Notes: generated by a model not told the origin, from the sequence alone. DNA of 64,000 nucleotides from CAYXOX01 sp964466745 (GCA_964466745.1 CAYXOX010000001.1:1-64000), one strand, 5' to 3'; shown: positions 27,035-35,778, counted from the stretch's first letter. A program made the numbers and translations.

Positions 27035-27867
27035 TCGACCCTCTTGAAGAAGCGGTCGCCGCGCCACGTCCAGAAGTGGAGCATGGACCGGCCGGCGGAG
27101 GAGAAGACGATGCGGTCGGCCCGGCCGATGAGATTCTCGTGAGGAACGAACCCGACGCCGCCCACGGACTGGGGCACGCGGCTGTCGGTGGAATTGTCGC
27201 GGTTGTCGCCCATGAAGAAATAGTGGCCCGCCGGCACGGTGTAGACGCCGGTATTGTCGGAGCCCTGCATGCCGATGTCGAGCACCGGGTGCGTGGTGCC
27301 TCCGGGCAGCGTCTCGAGGGCGCGCGCCTTCTCGCAGACACCGCCCTCGCCCACCGCCCCGCCGGCGCAACGGGGGCGCAGCCCGCCGGGCCCCTGCGGG
27401 GCGAAGACCTCGGTGAAGGTGCCGTCGGGGGTGAGTTGCACCGGCGTTCCGTTGAGCACCAGCCGCCCGCCCACCATCTGCACGGTGTCGCCCGGCAGGC
27501 CGATGACCCGCTTGATGAAGTCCCGCCCAGTCACCGGGTGGCGGAACACCACCACGTCGCCGCGCTCGGGTTCGGCTCCCCAGATCCGCGTGTTGTCGCC
27601 GTCGAGGAAGCCGCAGAAATCGCGCTGGTCGAGATCGAGGCCGACGGCCGGAATGCGCAGCGAGGGGCAGGAGGCGTAGGAGTAGCCGTAGGCCATCTTG
27701 TTGACGAAGAGGAAATCGCCGATCAGCAGCGTGTCCTTCATCGAGCCCGAGGGGATCCAGAACGGCTGGAAGAACAGCGTGCGGAACACGCCTGCAATCA
27801 GCAGCGCGTAGACGATCGTCTTGAGCGTCTCGAGCACGCCGCCCCAGAACCCGGTGTTGGTTTCCAT
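27031..27867 (-). CDS. lepB: Signal peptidase I
   Basis: Inner-membrane serine protease that removes signal peptides from exported proteins. 278 residues with an N-terminal membrane anchor (about 12-34), catalytic Ser42 in WIPSGSMK and general-base Lys119 in RDFIKRVIGLPGD, plus the box GHYFFMGDNRDNSTDSR. A Cys-containing insertion (CPSLRIPAVGLDLDQRDFCGF, around residues 67-85) is typical of Rhodobacteraceae. First gene of the lepB-rnc-era series; GAGG lies just upstream of the ATG at 27867. Confidence 0.96.
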   Translation of the reverse strand: METNTGFWGGVLETLKTIVYALLIAGVFRTLFFQPFWIPSGSMKDTLLIGDFLFVNKMAYGYSYASCPSLRIPAVGLDLDQRDFCGFLDGDNTRIWGAEPERGDVVVFRHPVTGRDFIKRVIGLPGDTVQMVGGRLVLNGTPVQLTPDGTFTEVFAPQGPGGLRPRCAGGAVGEGGVCEKARALETLPGGTTHPVLDIGMQGSDNTGVYTVPAGHYFFMGDNRDNSTDSRVPQSVGGVGFVPHENLIGRADRIVFSSAGRSMLHFWTWRGDRFFKRVE

Positions 27868-28028
27868 GAAGTTTCCTCGCTCAGGGGCCGGCGCGGCCCC
27901 GCGCTAGATGCGGGGGGGGCTTGGCCGAGTCAAGGCCGCGGCGTGCCCGTTTCCGGTGTGCCTTGTGCGCGCCCGCCGCGGATCGCGGCAGCCGTCGGTC
28001 GCCCCCCCGGGGCGCTGCGAGGAAGGCG

Positions 28029-30380
28029 TCATTCTCCGTAGGGCACCCAGACCGTCTTGATCTCGGTCGCGGCCTCGAGAAAGTCCCGGCCTTCTCCGGC
28101 CGGGCCGGCCCAGTCGCAGGCGCGGGCATCGTTCACCCAGGTACGCTTGAGGTTCCCGGCCGAGCCGTGCTCCGCGGTTGCCGACAGATCGGTGGACGAA
28201 AAGCACCACAGCGCGTCGAGATCGAGGTGCTCGGCCAGGACAGGGGCCAGGGCGGCATGGCTGCCGGTGAGGATGTTGGCGACGCCTGGCGGCACATCGG
28301 AGGTTTCGAGGACCTGATAGAAATCGGTCGCCGCGAGGGGGAAGGGCTCGGAGGCCACCAGCACGCAGCGGTTGCCCATGGCCAGCGCGGGCGCCAGCAC
28401 GGAGACGAGCCCGAGGAGCGGGGCCTCGTCGGGGCAGAGTGCCCCGATCACCCCCACGGGTTCGCGCATGGCCAGCGCCACGCCGCGGATCGGCACCGCG
28501 CGGGCCTGGCCGTCGAACTTGTCGGCCCAGGCGGCATAGGTGAAGAGCCGGTCGATGGCGCGGTCCACCTCGTTGCCGGCGGCCGGTCCTCGGGCGCCGG
28601 TCATTCCGCGTATTCGGGCAGCGAACTCCGCCTTCCGGGCCGAGAGGTTCTCGGCGATGTAGTAGAGGATCTGCGCCCGTGCATGGGCCGTGGTGCGGCC
28701 CCAGCCGGCGGCGCCGCGCGCGGCCTCAACCGCGTTGCGCACATCCTTGCGGTTGGCGGTGGCGGCATGGCCGAGAAGCGCGCCCCTCGGCCCGTAGACG
28801 GCGCGCGAATACCCGCCGTCGGGGCGGCTCTGCCTGCCGCCGATGAAGAGCTTTGCCGTCCTGTCGATCTCGTCGAGGGGCGGGCGGTCGCCCTTGTACG
28901 GAACGATCCGGCGGAGCGGTCTGGCGGTCCGCTTGGGGCGGGTGTAGGCCAGAAGGCCCTCCCAGCCGCCTTCGCGGCCGAAGCCGCTCTCGCGCACGCC
29001 GCCGAAGCCCGCAGCCGCGTCGAAGAGATTCGTGGCGTTCACCCAGACCACGCCGGCCGCGAGCTTCGGCGCGATGTCGAGGGCGAGGTTGAGATTCTCT
29101 GTCCAGACCGTCGCGGCGAGCCCGTAGCGGGTGTTGTTGGCCAGTTCCACCGCCTCGGCCGGGGTGCGGAAGGTACCGCTCACCAGCACCGGGCCGAAGA
29201 TCTCCTCCTGCATCAGCGGCGAGGCGGGCGAGAGCCCGGTGATGAGCGTGGGCGGGAAGAAGCAGCCCGATGCCGGCATGGGGATTTCGGGCTGGAAGCG
29301 CTCGCCCTCGGGATGCGCCTCGAGGAGGCCGGCGATGCGGCGGTGCTGCACCGGATCGACGATGGCGCCCACGTCTATGCACTTGTCGAGCGGGTCGCCC
29401 ATGCGCAGACCGGACATCCGCGCGCGCAGGCGGGCGTGAAAGAGCCCCGCGATGCCCTCCTGCACGAAGAGCCTCGATCCCGCGCAGCAGACCTGGCCCT
29501 GGTTGAACCAGATCGCGTCCACCAGCCCCTCGACGGCGCTGTCGATATCGGCGTCGTCGAACACGATGTAGGGCGACTTGCCGCCGAGCTCGAGCGTGAG
29601 CGCCTTGCCTTCTCCGGCGGTGGCGCGGCGGATGATGCGGCCCACCTCGGTGGAGCCCGTGAAGGCGATCTTGTCCACATCGGGGTGCGAGACGATGGCC
29701 TCGCCGGTCCGGCCGTCGCCGGTGACGATGTTGACAACGCCCCGCGGCAAGCCCGCCTCGCAGCAGATGCGCGCGAAGAGCAGCGCCGTGAGCGAGGTGT
29801 ACTCCGCCGGCTTGAGCACCACCGTGTTGCCCATGGCGAGCGCCGGCGCGATCTTCCATGCGAGCATCAGGAGCGGGAAGTTCCACGGGATGATCTGCCC
29901 GCACACGCCCACCGCCTCGCGGCCGGGAAGCTCGGCCTCCATCAGCTGGGCCATGCCCGCGTGGTAGTAGAAGTGGCGCTGGGCGAGGGGGATGTCGATG
30001 TCGCGGCTCTCGCGGATCGGCTTGCCGTTGTCGAGCGTCTCGAGCACCGCGAAGAGGCGCGCGTGCTTCTGCAGCAGCCGGGCCAGCGCGTAGAGATGGC
30101 GGGCGCGGGCGTGCCCCCCGGCCCGTGCCCATCCGGGCTGCGCGCGGCGCGCCGCCGCGACCGCGGCGTCCACTTCGGCCTCCGTGGCCTGGGTCAGCGT
30201 CGCAAGCACCTCGCCGTTTGCCGGGTTGCGGCTTTCGAAATCCGCGCGCGGCTCGGTGAAGGCACCGTCGATGAAGTGGCCGAAGCGACCGCCCTCGTCC
30301 ACGATCCAGGCCAGCGCCTCCGCCGCGCTCTCGGGGGAGGGGCCGTACTCCATGCTGTCGAAGGCTTCCTTGACTGTCAT
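28029..30380 (-). CDS. Two-domain aldehyde dehydrogenase (ALDH16 type)
   Basis: A 783-residue protein made of a complete aldehyde dehydrogenase (about residues 30-500) followed by a second, shorter ALDH-like domain (about 525-783). The first domain has IIPWNFPLLM, general-base E264 in LELGGKSP and catalytic C298 in FNQGQVCCAGSR. In the second domain the Cys motif and Glu motif are absent, so it looks catalytically dead, as in ALDH16. Downstream of deoC it probably oxidises acetaldehyde released from deoxyribose 5-phosphate, an inference from context. It follows the Rap1a-like gene by 10 bases. Confidence 0.88.
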   Translation of the reverse strand: MTVKEAFDSMEYGPSPESAAEALAWIVDEGGRFGHFIDGAFTEPRADFESRNPANGEVLATLTQATEAEVDAAVAAARRAQPGWARAGGHARARHLYALARLLQKHARLFAVLETLDNGKPIRESRDIDIPLAQRHFYYHAGMAQLMEAELPGREAVGVCGQIIPWNFPLLMLAWKIAPALAMGNTVVLKPAEYTSLTALLFARICCEAGLPRGVVNIVTGDGRTGEAIVSHPDVDKIAFTGSTEVGRIIRRATAGEGKALTLELGGKSPYIVFDDADIDSAVEGLVDAIWFNQGQVCCAGSRLFVQEGIAGLFHARLRARMSGLRMGDPLDKCIDVGAIVDPVQHRRIAGLLEAHPEGERFQPEIPMPASGCFFPPTLITGLSPASPLMQEEIFGPVLVSGTFRTPAEAVELANNTRYGLAATVWTENLNLALDIAPKLAAGVVWVNATNLFDAAAGFGGVRESGFGREGGWEGLLAYTRPKRTARPLRRIVPYKGDRPPLDEIDRTAKLFIGGRQSRPDGGYSRAVYGPRGALLGHAATANRKDVRNAVEAARGAAGWGRTTAHARAQILYYIAENLSARKAEFAARIRGMTGARGPAAGNEVDRAIDRLFTYAAWADKFDGQARAVPIRGVALAMREPVGVIGALCPDEAPLLGLVSVLAPALAMGNRCVLVASEPFPLAATDFYQVLETSDVPPGVANILTGSHAALAPVLAEHLDLDALWCFSSTDLSATAEHGSAGNLKRTWVNDARACDWAGPAGEGRDFLEAATEIKTVWVPYGE

Positions 30381-30390
30381 GGGCTGGGCC

Positions 30391-30753
30391 TCATCGATTG
30401 CATGGATACTGGGTCTCTAGAACTTCAAGTACCATCGTGAATGCCGGCTGATGGACGCCGATTTCCCCAGAAGCAATTGCGTCGAACGTCGTTCGGTCGA
30501 TTTCTGAGATGATATCCGACCGGTTTGTTCCGGGTGCCACGCAAGCGCGACCTGTCAATTCCGCGAAATCGACGAGCGCTTGAGCATACCCATGACAAAA
30601 CGACACCCAAGCTTCCGACGGGCGAGTGCATGCGTCCCGGAAAGTCTCGGCATTAAGATGAACATCCGCGGCATGCGCTTTTGCACCGATTGTTGTCGCC
30701 GCTGCGAGAACGAGCTGCGATAGAGCTCGCAGGCTTCTAGAGCTCGTTTTCAT
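30391..30753 (-). CDS. Rap1a/Tai-like secreted small protein, low G+C
   Basis: 120 residues: a signal peptide (LSQLVLAAATTIGAKAHA) and a mature domain with ACTRPSEAWVSFCHGYAQALVD, GRACVAPG and a final QYPC. The spaced Cys residues and FC-GY pattern resemble the Rap1a/Tai domain found in periplasmic immunity proteins against type VI amidase effectors and in many uncharacterised proteins. No effector gene is nearby, so an immunity role is not supported by context. G+C is about 53% (hand count 30421-30600) against roughly 70% around it. It overlaps the deoC stop by four bases (ATGA) and lies 10 bases before the aldehyde dehydrogenase, so it is inside that operon. Confidence 0.7.
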   Translation of the reverse strand: MKTSSRSLRALSQLVLAAATTIGAKAHAADVHLNAETFRDACTRPSEAWVSFCHGYAQALVDFAELTGRACVAPGTNRSDIISEIDRTTFDAIASGEIGVHQPAFTMVLEVLETQYPCNR

Positions 30754-31763
30754 GCCATCGGATGCCGCCAGGCGGCCGAGTAGGCGCCGCTGACGTGGTG
30801 TTCGAGTTGGCGCTCGATATCGCCGAGCAGCGAGGAGGCGCCGAAGCGGAAGAGATCGGGGCGCAGCCAGCGGTCGCCCAGCTCGTCCTTCATCAGGGCG
30901 AGGTAGGTGAGCGCGTCCTTGGCCTTGGAGATGCCGCCGGCGGGCTTGTAGCCCACGCGGATGCCGGTGCGTTCGTGGAAGGCCCGGATCGCGCGGATCA
31001 TCACCAGGCTCACCGGCAGCGTGGCGTTCACGCTTTCCTTGCCGGTGGAGGTCTTGATGAAGTCCGCGCCGGCCATCATGCACACCAGCGAGGCGCGGGC
31101 GACGTTGCGCAGCGTGCCAAGCTCGCCGGTGGCGAGGATCGCCTTCACATGGGCCTCGCCGCAGGCCTCGCGGAAGGCGCGCATCTCGTCGTAGAGCGCC
31201 TGCCAGTTGCCGGTCAGCACGTGGCGGCGCGAGATCACGATGTCGATCTCGCGCGCGCCGGCATCCACGCTCTCGCCGATCTCGGCGAGCCGGAGGCGGA
31301 ACGGCGAGAGCCCGGCGGGAAAGCCGGTGGAAACGGCGGCCACCGGGATACCCGATCCCGCCAGCGCCGAGACGGCCGCCGGCGCCATCTCGTGGTAGAC
31401 GCACACCGCGCCTGTCGTGATGGGCGGCATCCCGAGCGCCTCGAGCAGGTCGGCGCGCACGGGCTGGCGGGCCTTGGCGCAGAGCCGGCGCACCCGGCCC
31501 TCCGTATCGTCTCCCGAAAGGGTGGTGAGGTCGATCAGGGTGATGGCGCGCAGGAGCCAGGCGGCCTGGTGATCCTTCTTCACAGAGCGCCGTCCGGGCA
31601 GCGTGGCGGCGCGGCGCTCGATGGCGGAGGTGTTGGCCTGCACCGCGCGCACCCAGTCCAGATCGAGGGGCATCGGCGCGTTGCGCGGGCTCGTCGTCTG
31701 CGGCAGCTGGGCCTGCGCGGCGGCGGCCGCGGTGGCTGGCGTGGCGGTTTCGGCGGTGGTCAT
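30750..31763 (-). CDS. deoC: Deoxyribose-phosphate aldolase
   Basis: Class I aldolase that splits 2-deoxyribose 5-phosphate into glyceraldehyde 3-phosphate and acetaldehyde. The 337-residue protein has K207 in EAHVKAIL and the Schiff-base lysine K237 in GADFIKTSTGK, with a further VGYKPAGGI motif. A low-complexity Ala/Thr/Pro leader of about 28 residues precedes the fold. It heads a minus-strand operon with the Rap1a-like gene and the aldehyde dehydrogenase, which fits nucleoside deoxyribose catabolism. Its upstream region (155 bases) is shared with the divergent rpe gene. Confidence 0.94.
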   Translation of the reverse strand: MTTAETATPATAAAAAQAQLPQTTSPRNAPMPLDLDWVRAVQANTSAIERRAATLPGRRSVKKDHQAAWLLRAITLIDLTTLSGDDTEGRVRRLCAKARQPVRADLLEALGMPPITTGAVCVYHEMAPAAVSALAGSGIPVAAVSTGFPAGLSPFRLRLAEIGESVDAGAREIDIVISRRHVLTGNWQALYDEMRAFREACGEAHVKAILATGELGTLRNVARASLVCMMAGADFIKTSTGKESVNATLPVSLVMIRAIRAFHERTGIRVGYKPAGGISKAKDALTYLALMKDELGDRWLRPDLFRFGASSLLGDIERQLEHHVSGAYSAAWRHPMA

Positions 31764-31918
31764 CGGGCTCTCCTCGGCACGGTCGAGGCTCGCACGGACG
31801 GCCCTGGCAGACAAGCCGGACCCGTTCCCGGCATCGCCGGGCCTTGGCGTGGCCCGCGGCTTCGCGCTATGGGGCTGGAGACGGCATGGCAGGCCGCCGC
31901 CACGGGGGAAGTGAGCCC

Positions 31919-32623
31919 ATGACATTCGATCGCAGCATCAAGATCGCGCCCTCGATCCTCTCGGCGGATTTCGCCGCGCTGGGCGCCGAGGTTCGCGCCG
32001 CCGAGGAGGCAGGGGCGGACTGGATTCACGTCGATCCCATGGACGGGCATTTCGTGCCCAATCTCACCATGGGTCCGAATGTGGTTTCGGCGCTTCGGCC
32101 CCACATCCGCGGCGTGATGGACGTGCACCTGATGATCGCGCCCGTGGATCCCTATATCGAGGCCTTCGCGAAGGCGGGCGCCGATATCGTGACCGTCCAT
32201 GCCGAGGCCGGCCCGCATCTGCACCGCAGCCTTCAGGCCGTGCGCAGCGCCGGCGCCCGCGCGGGCGTGGCGCTGAACATGACAACGCCGCTCGCCGTGC
32301 TCGAACACGTGCTGGACGCGGTGGATCTCATCCTGGTGATGACGATCAACCCCGGCTTCGGCGGGCAGGCCTTCACGCCCTCCATGGTCGAGAAGGTGCG
32401 CGCGGCCCGGGCGATGGTGGGCGACCGGCCGATCCACATCGAGGTGGACGGCGGCATCACGCCCCAGACGGCCCCCGCCGTGGCGGCGGCCGGCGCCGAT
32501 GTGCTCGTCGCCGGCTCTGCCGTGTTTCGCGGCGGCGGGCCCGAGCGTCCGGAGATCTATCGCGAGAACATCGCCGCCCTGCGCGCCGCGGCCGAGCGGG
32601 GGGCGGCTGAGGCCGCGGCCTGA
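31919..32623 (+). CDS. rpe: Ribulose-phosphate 3-epimerase
   Basis: Interconverts ribulose 5-phosphate and xylulose 5-phosphate in the pentose phosphate or Calvin cycle. 234 residues of TIM-barrel sequence: IAPSILSADFA at the N-terminus, metal-binding DGHFVPN, DVHLMI, MTINPGFGGQ, the phosphate-binding EVDGGI and VAGSAVF. The usual VDVMDG reads VDPMDG here, a Val-to-Pro change beside a metal ligand. The ATG at 31919 removes a low-complexity leader. No Calvin-cycle genes are in the window. Confidence 0.95.
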   Translation: MTFDRSIKIAPSILSADFAALGAEVRAAEEAGADWIHVDPMDGHFVPNLTMGPNVVSALRPHIRGVMDVHLMIAPVDPYIEAFAKAGADIVTVHAEAGPHLHRSLQAVRSAGARAGVALNMTTPLAVLEHVLDAVDLILVMTINPGFGGQAFTPSMVEKVRAARAMVGDRPIHIEVDGGITPQTAPAVAAAGADVLVAGSAVFRGGGPERPEIYRENIAALRAAAERGAAEAAA

Positions 32624-32634
32624 TCCCACGCAAG

Positions 32635-32652
32635 CGGCAGCCGTGGCTGCCG
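32635..32652 (+). terminator. Hairpin after rpe
   Basis: CGGCAGCC (32635-32642) and GGCTGCCG (32645-32652) are perfect inverted repeats a few bases after the rpe stop. In practice a 7-bp stem with a four-base loop would form. No T-run follows; it is a candidate transcript end between rpe and the converging sulfotransferase gene. Confidence 0.4.
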
Positions 32653-32834
32653 TGAGGGCCTTGCGAGAAAGCACCCCGTGAAACCGCCGGGCCCGGTCCC
32701 GGCAAACGGAGCCGGCCCGTGGCCGCGGATGCCTTCGGGAAGTCCGGGCGTGCGCGCAGCGGCCCACCGGGGGCCAACCCTTGCAGGCAGGTCGCCGAAG
32801 CCGGGCCGCGCGGAGGGCATGGCGCGGCCCCGCG

Positions 32835-33521
32835 CTACTCGGGCGGCACCGTGTAGCCGAAGCGGGCGATGGTCGCCGCGCAGGCCGCGGCGATCCGCTC
32901 CCGCGCCTCCGGGTGGCGTGCGAAGAGCGCGCCCGCCGTCGCGCCGGCCGGCCGCACTCCGCTCTTGGCGCGTGTCCGGCCGAAATCTTCCCACAACCCC
33001 GGCACGCCGAGGGCGGGCACGTCCTCGGCGAGGTTTTCGAATCGCAGGAAGATGTCGGGCGCGTCCGGCCCCTCGACGGGGGCGATGGTCTCATTGGCCG
33101 TGAAATGTGCCAACCTCCGCTCCACGACCGTGTCGAAGTCCGTGCCGCGCGTGTCGTGTTGCTCCCAGAAATACGCCGAGACCGCGACCTCGAAGGGGTT
33201 CCGCACGATGGCCACCACACGGTAGTCGCGCCAGACGTCCGGCGGGATCGCACGCCGCACTTTCGCGGCCGGCACGTGGTTGACGAAGGTCCCGCGCGAG
33301 CGGGCATAGGGCAGATCCTCGCCTTCGCGATACCACGCGGTGTTCTCGTAGTTCTGCGCCCCTCGGTAGCCGAGCGCGAGGCGCAAGGTTTCGTCCCGCT
33401 TCAGGATCGGCGTGATCACGCAGCGCGGTCCGCAGTGGCGCGAGAGCGCGATCTCGAAGGACGTGCCGCCCACCTTGACGCATTTAAGGAAGATCAGTCG
33501 CAACGGATGACAGATGATCAT
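32835..33521 (-). CDS. Sulfotransferase family-2-like protein
   Basis: 228 residues beginning MIICHPLRLIFLKCVKVGGTS, where KCVKVGGTS matches the 5'-phosphosulfate (PAPS) binding loop, and VVAIVRNPFEVAVSAYFWEQ matches the 3'-phosphate binding segment of carbohydrate sulfotransferases. Such proteins in Rhodobacteraceae act on surface polysaccharides or glycolipids, but the acceptor cannot be told here. The ATG at 33521 is chosen because the family begins at the PAPS loop. No polysaccharide genes are adjacent. Confidence 0.75.
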   Translation of the reverse strand: MIICHPLRLIFLKCVKVGGTSFEIALSRHCGPRCVITPILKRDETLRLALGYRGAQNYENTAWYREGEDLPYARSRGTFVNHVPAAKVRRAIPPDVWRDYRVVAIVRNPFEVAVSAYFWEQHDTRGTDFDTVVERRLAHFTANETIAPVEGPDAPDIFLRFENLAEDVPALGVPGLWEDFGRTRAKSGVRPAGATAGALFARHPEARERIAAACAATIARFGYTVPPE

Positions 33522-33654
33522 GGCGCCCCGGGGTCTTGCCTTTGGCCATTCGGACAACGGCTTCCCGGTACGGTTGTCAAGCCGTGCCGTGGCCGCTCGC
33601 GCGGCCGGCTGGTGTGCAGGCGCGGCGGGCCGCCGCAGATTGCACATAAGAAAA

Positions 33655-33676
33655 CGATTTGCGCATGCGAAAATCG
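33655..33676. promoter_or_regulatory. 22-bp near-perfect palindrome, probable operator
   Basis: The half-sites CGATTTGCGCA and, on the other strand, CGATTTTCGCA match at 10 of 11 positions with no spacer, centred on CGCATGCG. It lies 49 bases before the start at 33725, in a locally AT-richer stretch. The first two genes downstream include an IclR-type regulator, which would be the natural binder; this is inference. Confidence 0.6.
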
Positions 33677-33724
33677 CTGCTAGCGTGAGGGCAGACCGAA
33701 AGATCCGCCGGAGGGAGGCGAGGC

Positions 33725-34900
33725 ATGGTATCGAAGCTGCGGGGCGTGGCCTGGGATCACCGCCGATGCTGGGGGCCGCTGGACGCGAGCATCGCGCCCT
33801 ACAAGGCGCAGCACGGCGTGGATGTCACCTGGGACCGGCGCTCGCTCTACAGCTTCGGCGAGGGCGACCTGGCGGAGTATGCCGCGCGCTACGATCTCGT
33901 GATCTTCGATCATCCCTTCGTCGGGGAGGCTGCGCGGGCTGGTTACCTGCTCGACCTCGCGCCGTTGATCCCGGAGGCCCAGAACGCCGCGTTCGCGGCC
34001 GACAGCGTGGGCGCGTCCTGGCAATCCTACTGGACGAACGGCCAGCTCTGGGCCCTGCCCATCGATGCCGCCGCCCAGACGGCGGCCTGGCGCCCCGATC
34101 TGCTGGAGGCCATCGGCGCTTCGGTGCCCCATACGCTCGACGACGTGCTCGCGCTCGCCGCGGCGGCGCGTGCCAGGGGGCTGTGGATGGGCTTTCCCGC
34201 CAAGCCCACCGATCTGTTGTGCACCTACATCTCGCTCGTCGCCAGCGACGGCGAGGTGCCCGGCTCCGAGGCCCACCGCTTCGTTTCGCCCGAAGCCTCG
34301 GCGGCGGCGATGGAGCGCCTGCGCGCGCTCGTTTCCGCCGCACATCCCGAAAGCCGCCGCTGGAACCCCATCGCCTGCTTCGACCACATGTCGAGCGCGG
34401 ATGATCTCGTCTACGCGCCCTACGCCTTCAACTACGTCAACTACGCAAGCCTGCCGGAGCGCGCGCTCCGCTTCGGCTCGCCGCCACGGCTCGCGCCCGG
34501 CGGCCCCGTGCACGCGCTGCTCGGCGGCGCCGGAATCGGCGTGAGCGCCACGGCGGCCGATCCCGAGGCGGCCTTCGCCTACGCGGCCTATCTCTGCGCG
34601 CCCGAGTTCCAGTCCGGCACCTATGTGCGGGAGGGCGGGCAGCCCGGCAGCCGCCGCGCGTGGCAGGATGCGGGCTGCAACGAGGTTACGGCGGGCTTCC
34701 TGCGCGACACGCTGCCAACGCTGCAGGCCGCCTACCTGCGCCCGACATCGGACGGGTTCGTTCCGCTGTTCCGCGAGGGCACCCACCGGCTTGATGCGGT
34801 GATCTTCGAAGGCGCTCCGGATCGCGACTTCCTCGAATGGCTCAACGCCGGGTATGCGCGGCTCGCCGAACCCGCCGCCAACCGCGCCACGGCGACATGA
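33725..34900 (+). CDS. Periplasmic-binding-protein-like protein without signal peptide
   Basis: 391 residues resembling extracellular solute-binding proteins of the MalE/UgpB type: an N-terminal domain with DLVIFDHPFVGEAARAGYLLDL, then WALPIDAAAQTAAWRPDLL, and a C-terminal part with GGAGIGVSATAADPEAAFAYAAYL. The N-terminus (MVSKLRGVAWDHRRCWGP) has no hydrophobic signal segment and no lipobox, so the protein should stay in the cytoplasm. Its stop overlaps the IclR regulator start (ATGA). A cytoplasmic ligand-binding protein coupled to a regulator could act as sensor or substrate buffer. I found no better upstream start. Confidence 0.75.
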   Translation: MVSKLRGVAWDHRRCWGPLDASIAPYKAQHGVDVTWDRRSLYSFGEGDLAEYAARYDLVIFDHPFVGEAARAGYLLDLAPLIPEAQNAAFAADSVGASWQSYWTNGQLWALPIDAAAQTAAWRPDLLEAIGASVPHTLDDVLALAAAARARGLWMGFPAKPTDLLCTYISLVASDGEVPGSEAHRFVSPEASAAAMERLRALVSAAHPESRRWNPIACFDHMSSADDLVYAPYAFNYVNYASLPERALRFGSPPRLAPGGPVHALLGGAGIGVSATAADPEAAFAYAAYLCAPEFQSGTYVREGGQPGSRRAWQDAGCNEVTAGFLRDTLPTLQAAYLRPTSDGFVPLFREGTHRLDAVIFEGAPDRDFLEWLNAGYARLAEPAANRATAT

Positions 34901-35778
34901 GCGAAGAGCGCCCGATCCCCCTGCACGGCGGCTCTCCGGAGCCCGACGATCGCGGCGGCGAACGGGGCGCGCGGAAATACAGCGTGCCGGCCGCCGAGAA
35001 GACCCTCGAGATTCTCGAATACGCGGCGGCCATGCCCGGCGGGCTCTCGGCGACGGAGCTCGCCGCGGGCCTCGGCCGCGGGGTGAACGAGATCTACCGC
35101 ATCCTGCAGGTGCTCGATTCGCGCGGCTATCTCTATCGCCCGCCGGGCAGCGACCGCTACTTCATGTCGCTCAAGCTGTTCGAGCTTGCCCACGAGGTGC
35201 CGGCGACCCGCAAGCTGGCCGACGCGGCGCTGCCGATCATGCAGGCGCTTGCACCCGACACGCTGCAATCGTGCCACCTCGCCGTGCTCAACGGCAGCGA
35301 TGTGCTCATCATCCTGCAGTGCGACCCGCCGCTGCCGATGCGCTACTCCGTTTCGCTCGGTGCCCGGTTTCCCTTCGAGGAGACGAGTTCGGGGCTCGTG
35401 CTCTACGCCAACGCCGATGCCCGTGTGCGCGAAGCGCTCGACCGTATTCTCGCGAGCCGCCCCCAGGGCGGCCAGCAGCTTCGCACGCTGCACCGGCAGG
35501 CCGAGGGCATCCTCGAGCGCGGGCACGATCTGCGCCCCTCGCTTTCGGTGGATGGCGTCACCAACATCTCGGTCCCGATCCACGATCACCTCGGCCACGC
35601 CGTCGCCGCGCTCACCGTCGCGTATCTCAAGCAGCGCGCCGCCACCGTGCCGATCGAGGCCGTCTTCAAGCGTACGATCGACGCCGGGCTGGCGTTGTCG
35701 CGGCAACTGGGCGCGGGCAGCCGGTTGCCGAAACAGGAGGAGGAGCCGCTGCCCGCCCGGCCGGCACGGGCGCGATGA
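34897..35778 (+). CDS. IclR-family transcriptional regulator (cluster A)
   Basis: 293 residues: an N-terminal winged helix-turn-helix (AAEKTLEILEYAA, then SATELAAGLGRGVNEIYRILQVL, about residues 30-85) and an IclR effector domain with FPFEETSSGLVLYA and TNISVPIHDHLGHAVAALTV. It starts at an ATG overlapping the previous stop. It precedes the ribose-type ABC operon by 64 bases and is the likely controller of cluster A, binding sugar-derived or acid effectors as IclR proteins do. The palindrome at 33655-33676 is a candidate target. Confidence 0.9.
   Translation: MSEERPIPLHGGSPEPDDRGGERGARKYSVPAAEKTLEILEYAAAMPGGLSATELAAGLGRGVNEIYRILQVLDSRGYLYRPPGSDRYFMSLKLFELAHEVPATRKLADAALPIMQALAPDTLQSCHLAVLNGSDVLIILQCDPPLPMRYSVSLGARFPFEETSSGLVLYANADARVREALDRILASRPQGGQQLRTLHRQAEGILERGHDLRPSLSVDGVTNISVPIHDHLGHAVAALTVAYLKQRAATVPIEAVFKRTIDAGLALSRQLGAGSRLPKQEEEPLPARPARAR

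Noticed and set aside
27921..30440. Long plus-strand open frame opposite the aldehyde dehydrogenase
   Set aside because: Antisense shadow; the minus-strand frame has all aldehyde dehydrogenase motifs.
30391..30753. Immunity protein of a type VI toxin pair
   Set aside because: The domain resemblance is fair, but no effector, VgrG, Hcp or PAAR gene is nearby, so a toxin-antitoxin or effector-immunity pair is not claimed.
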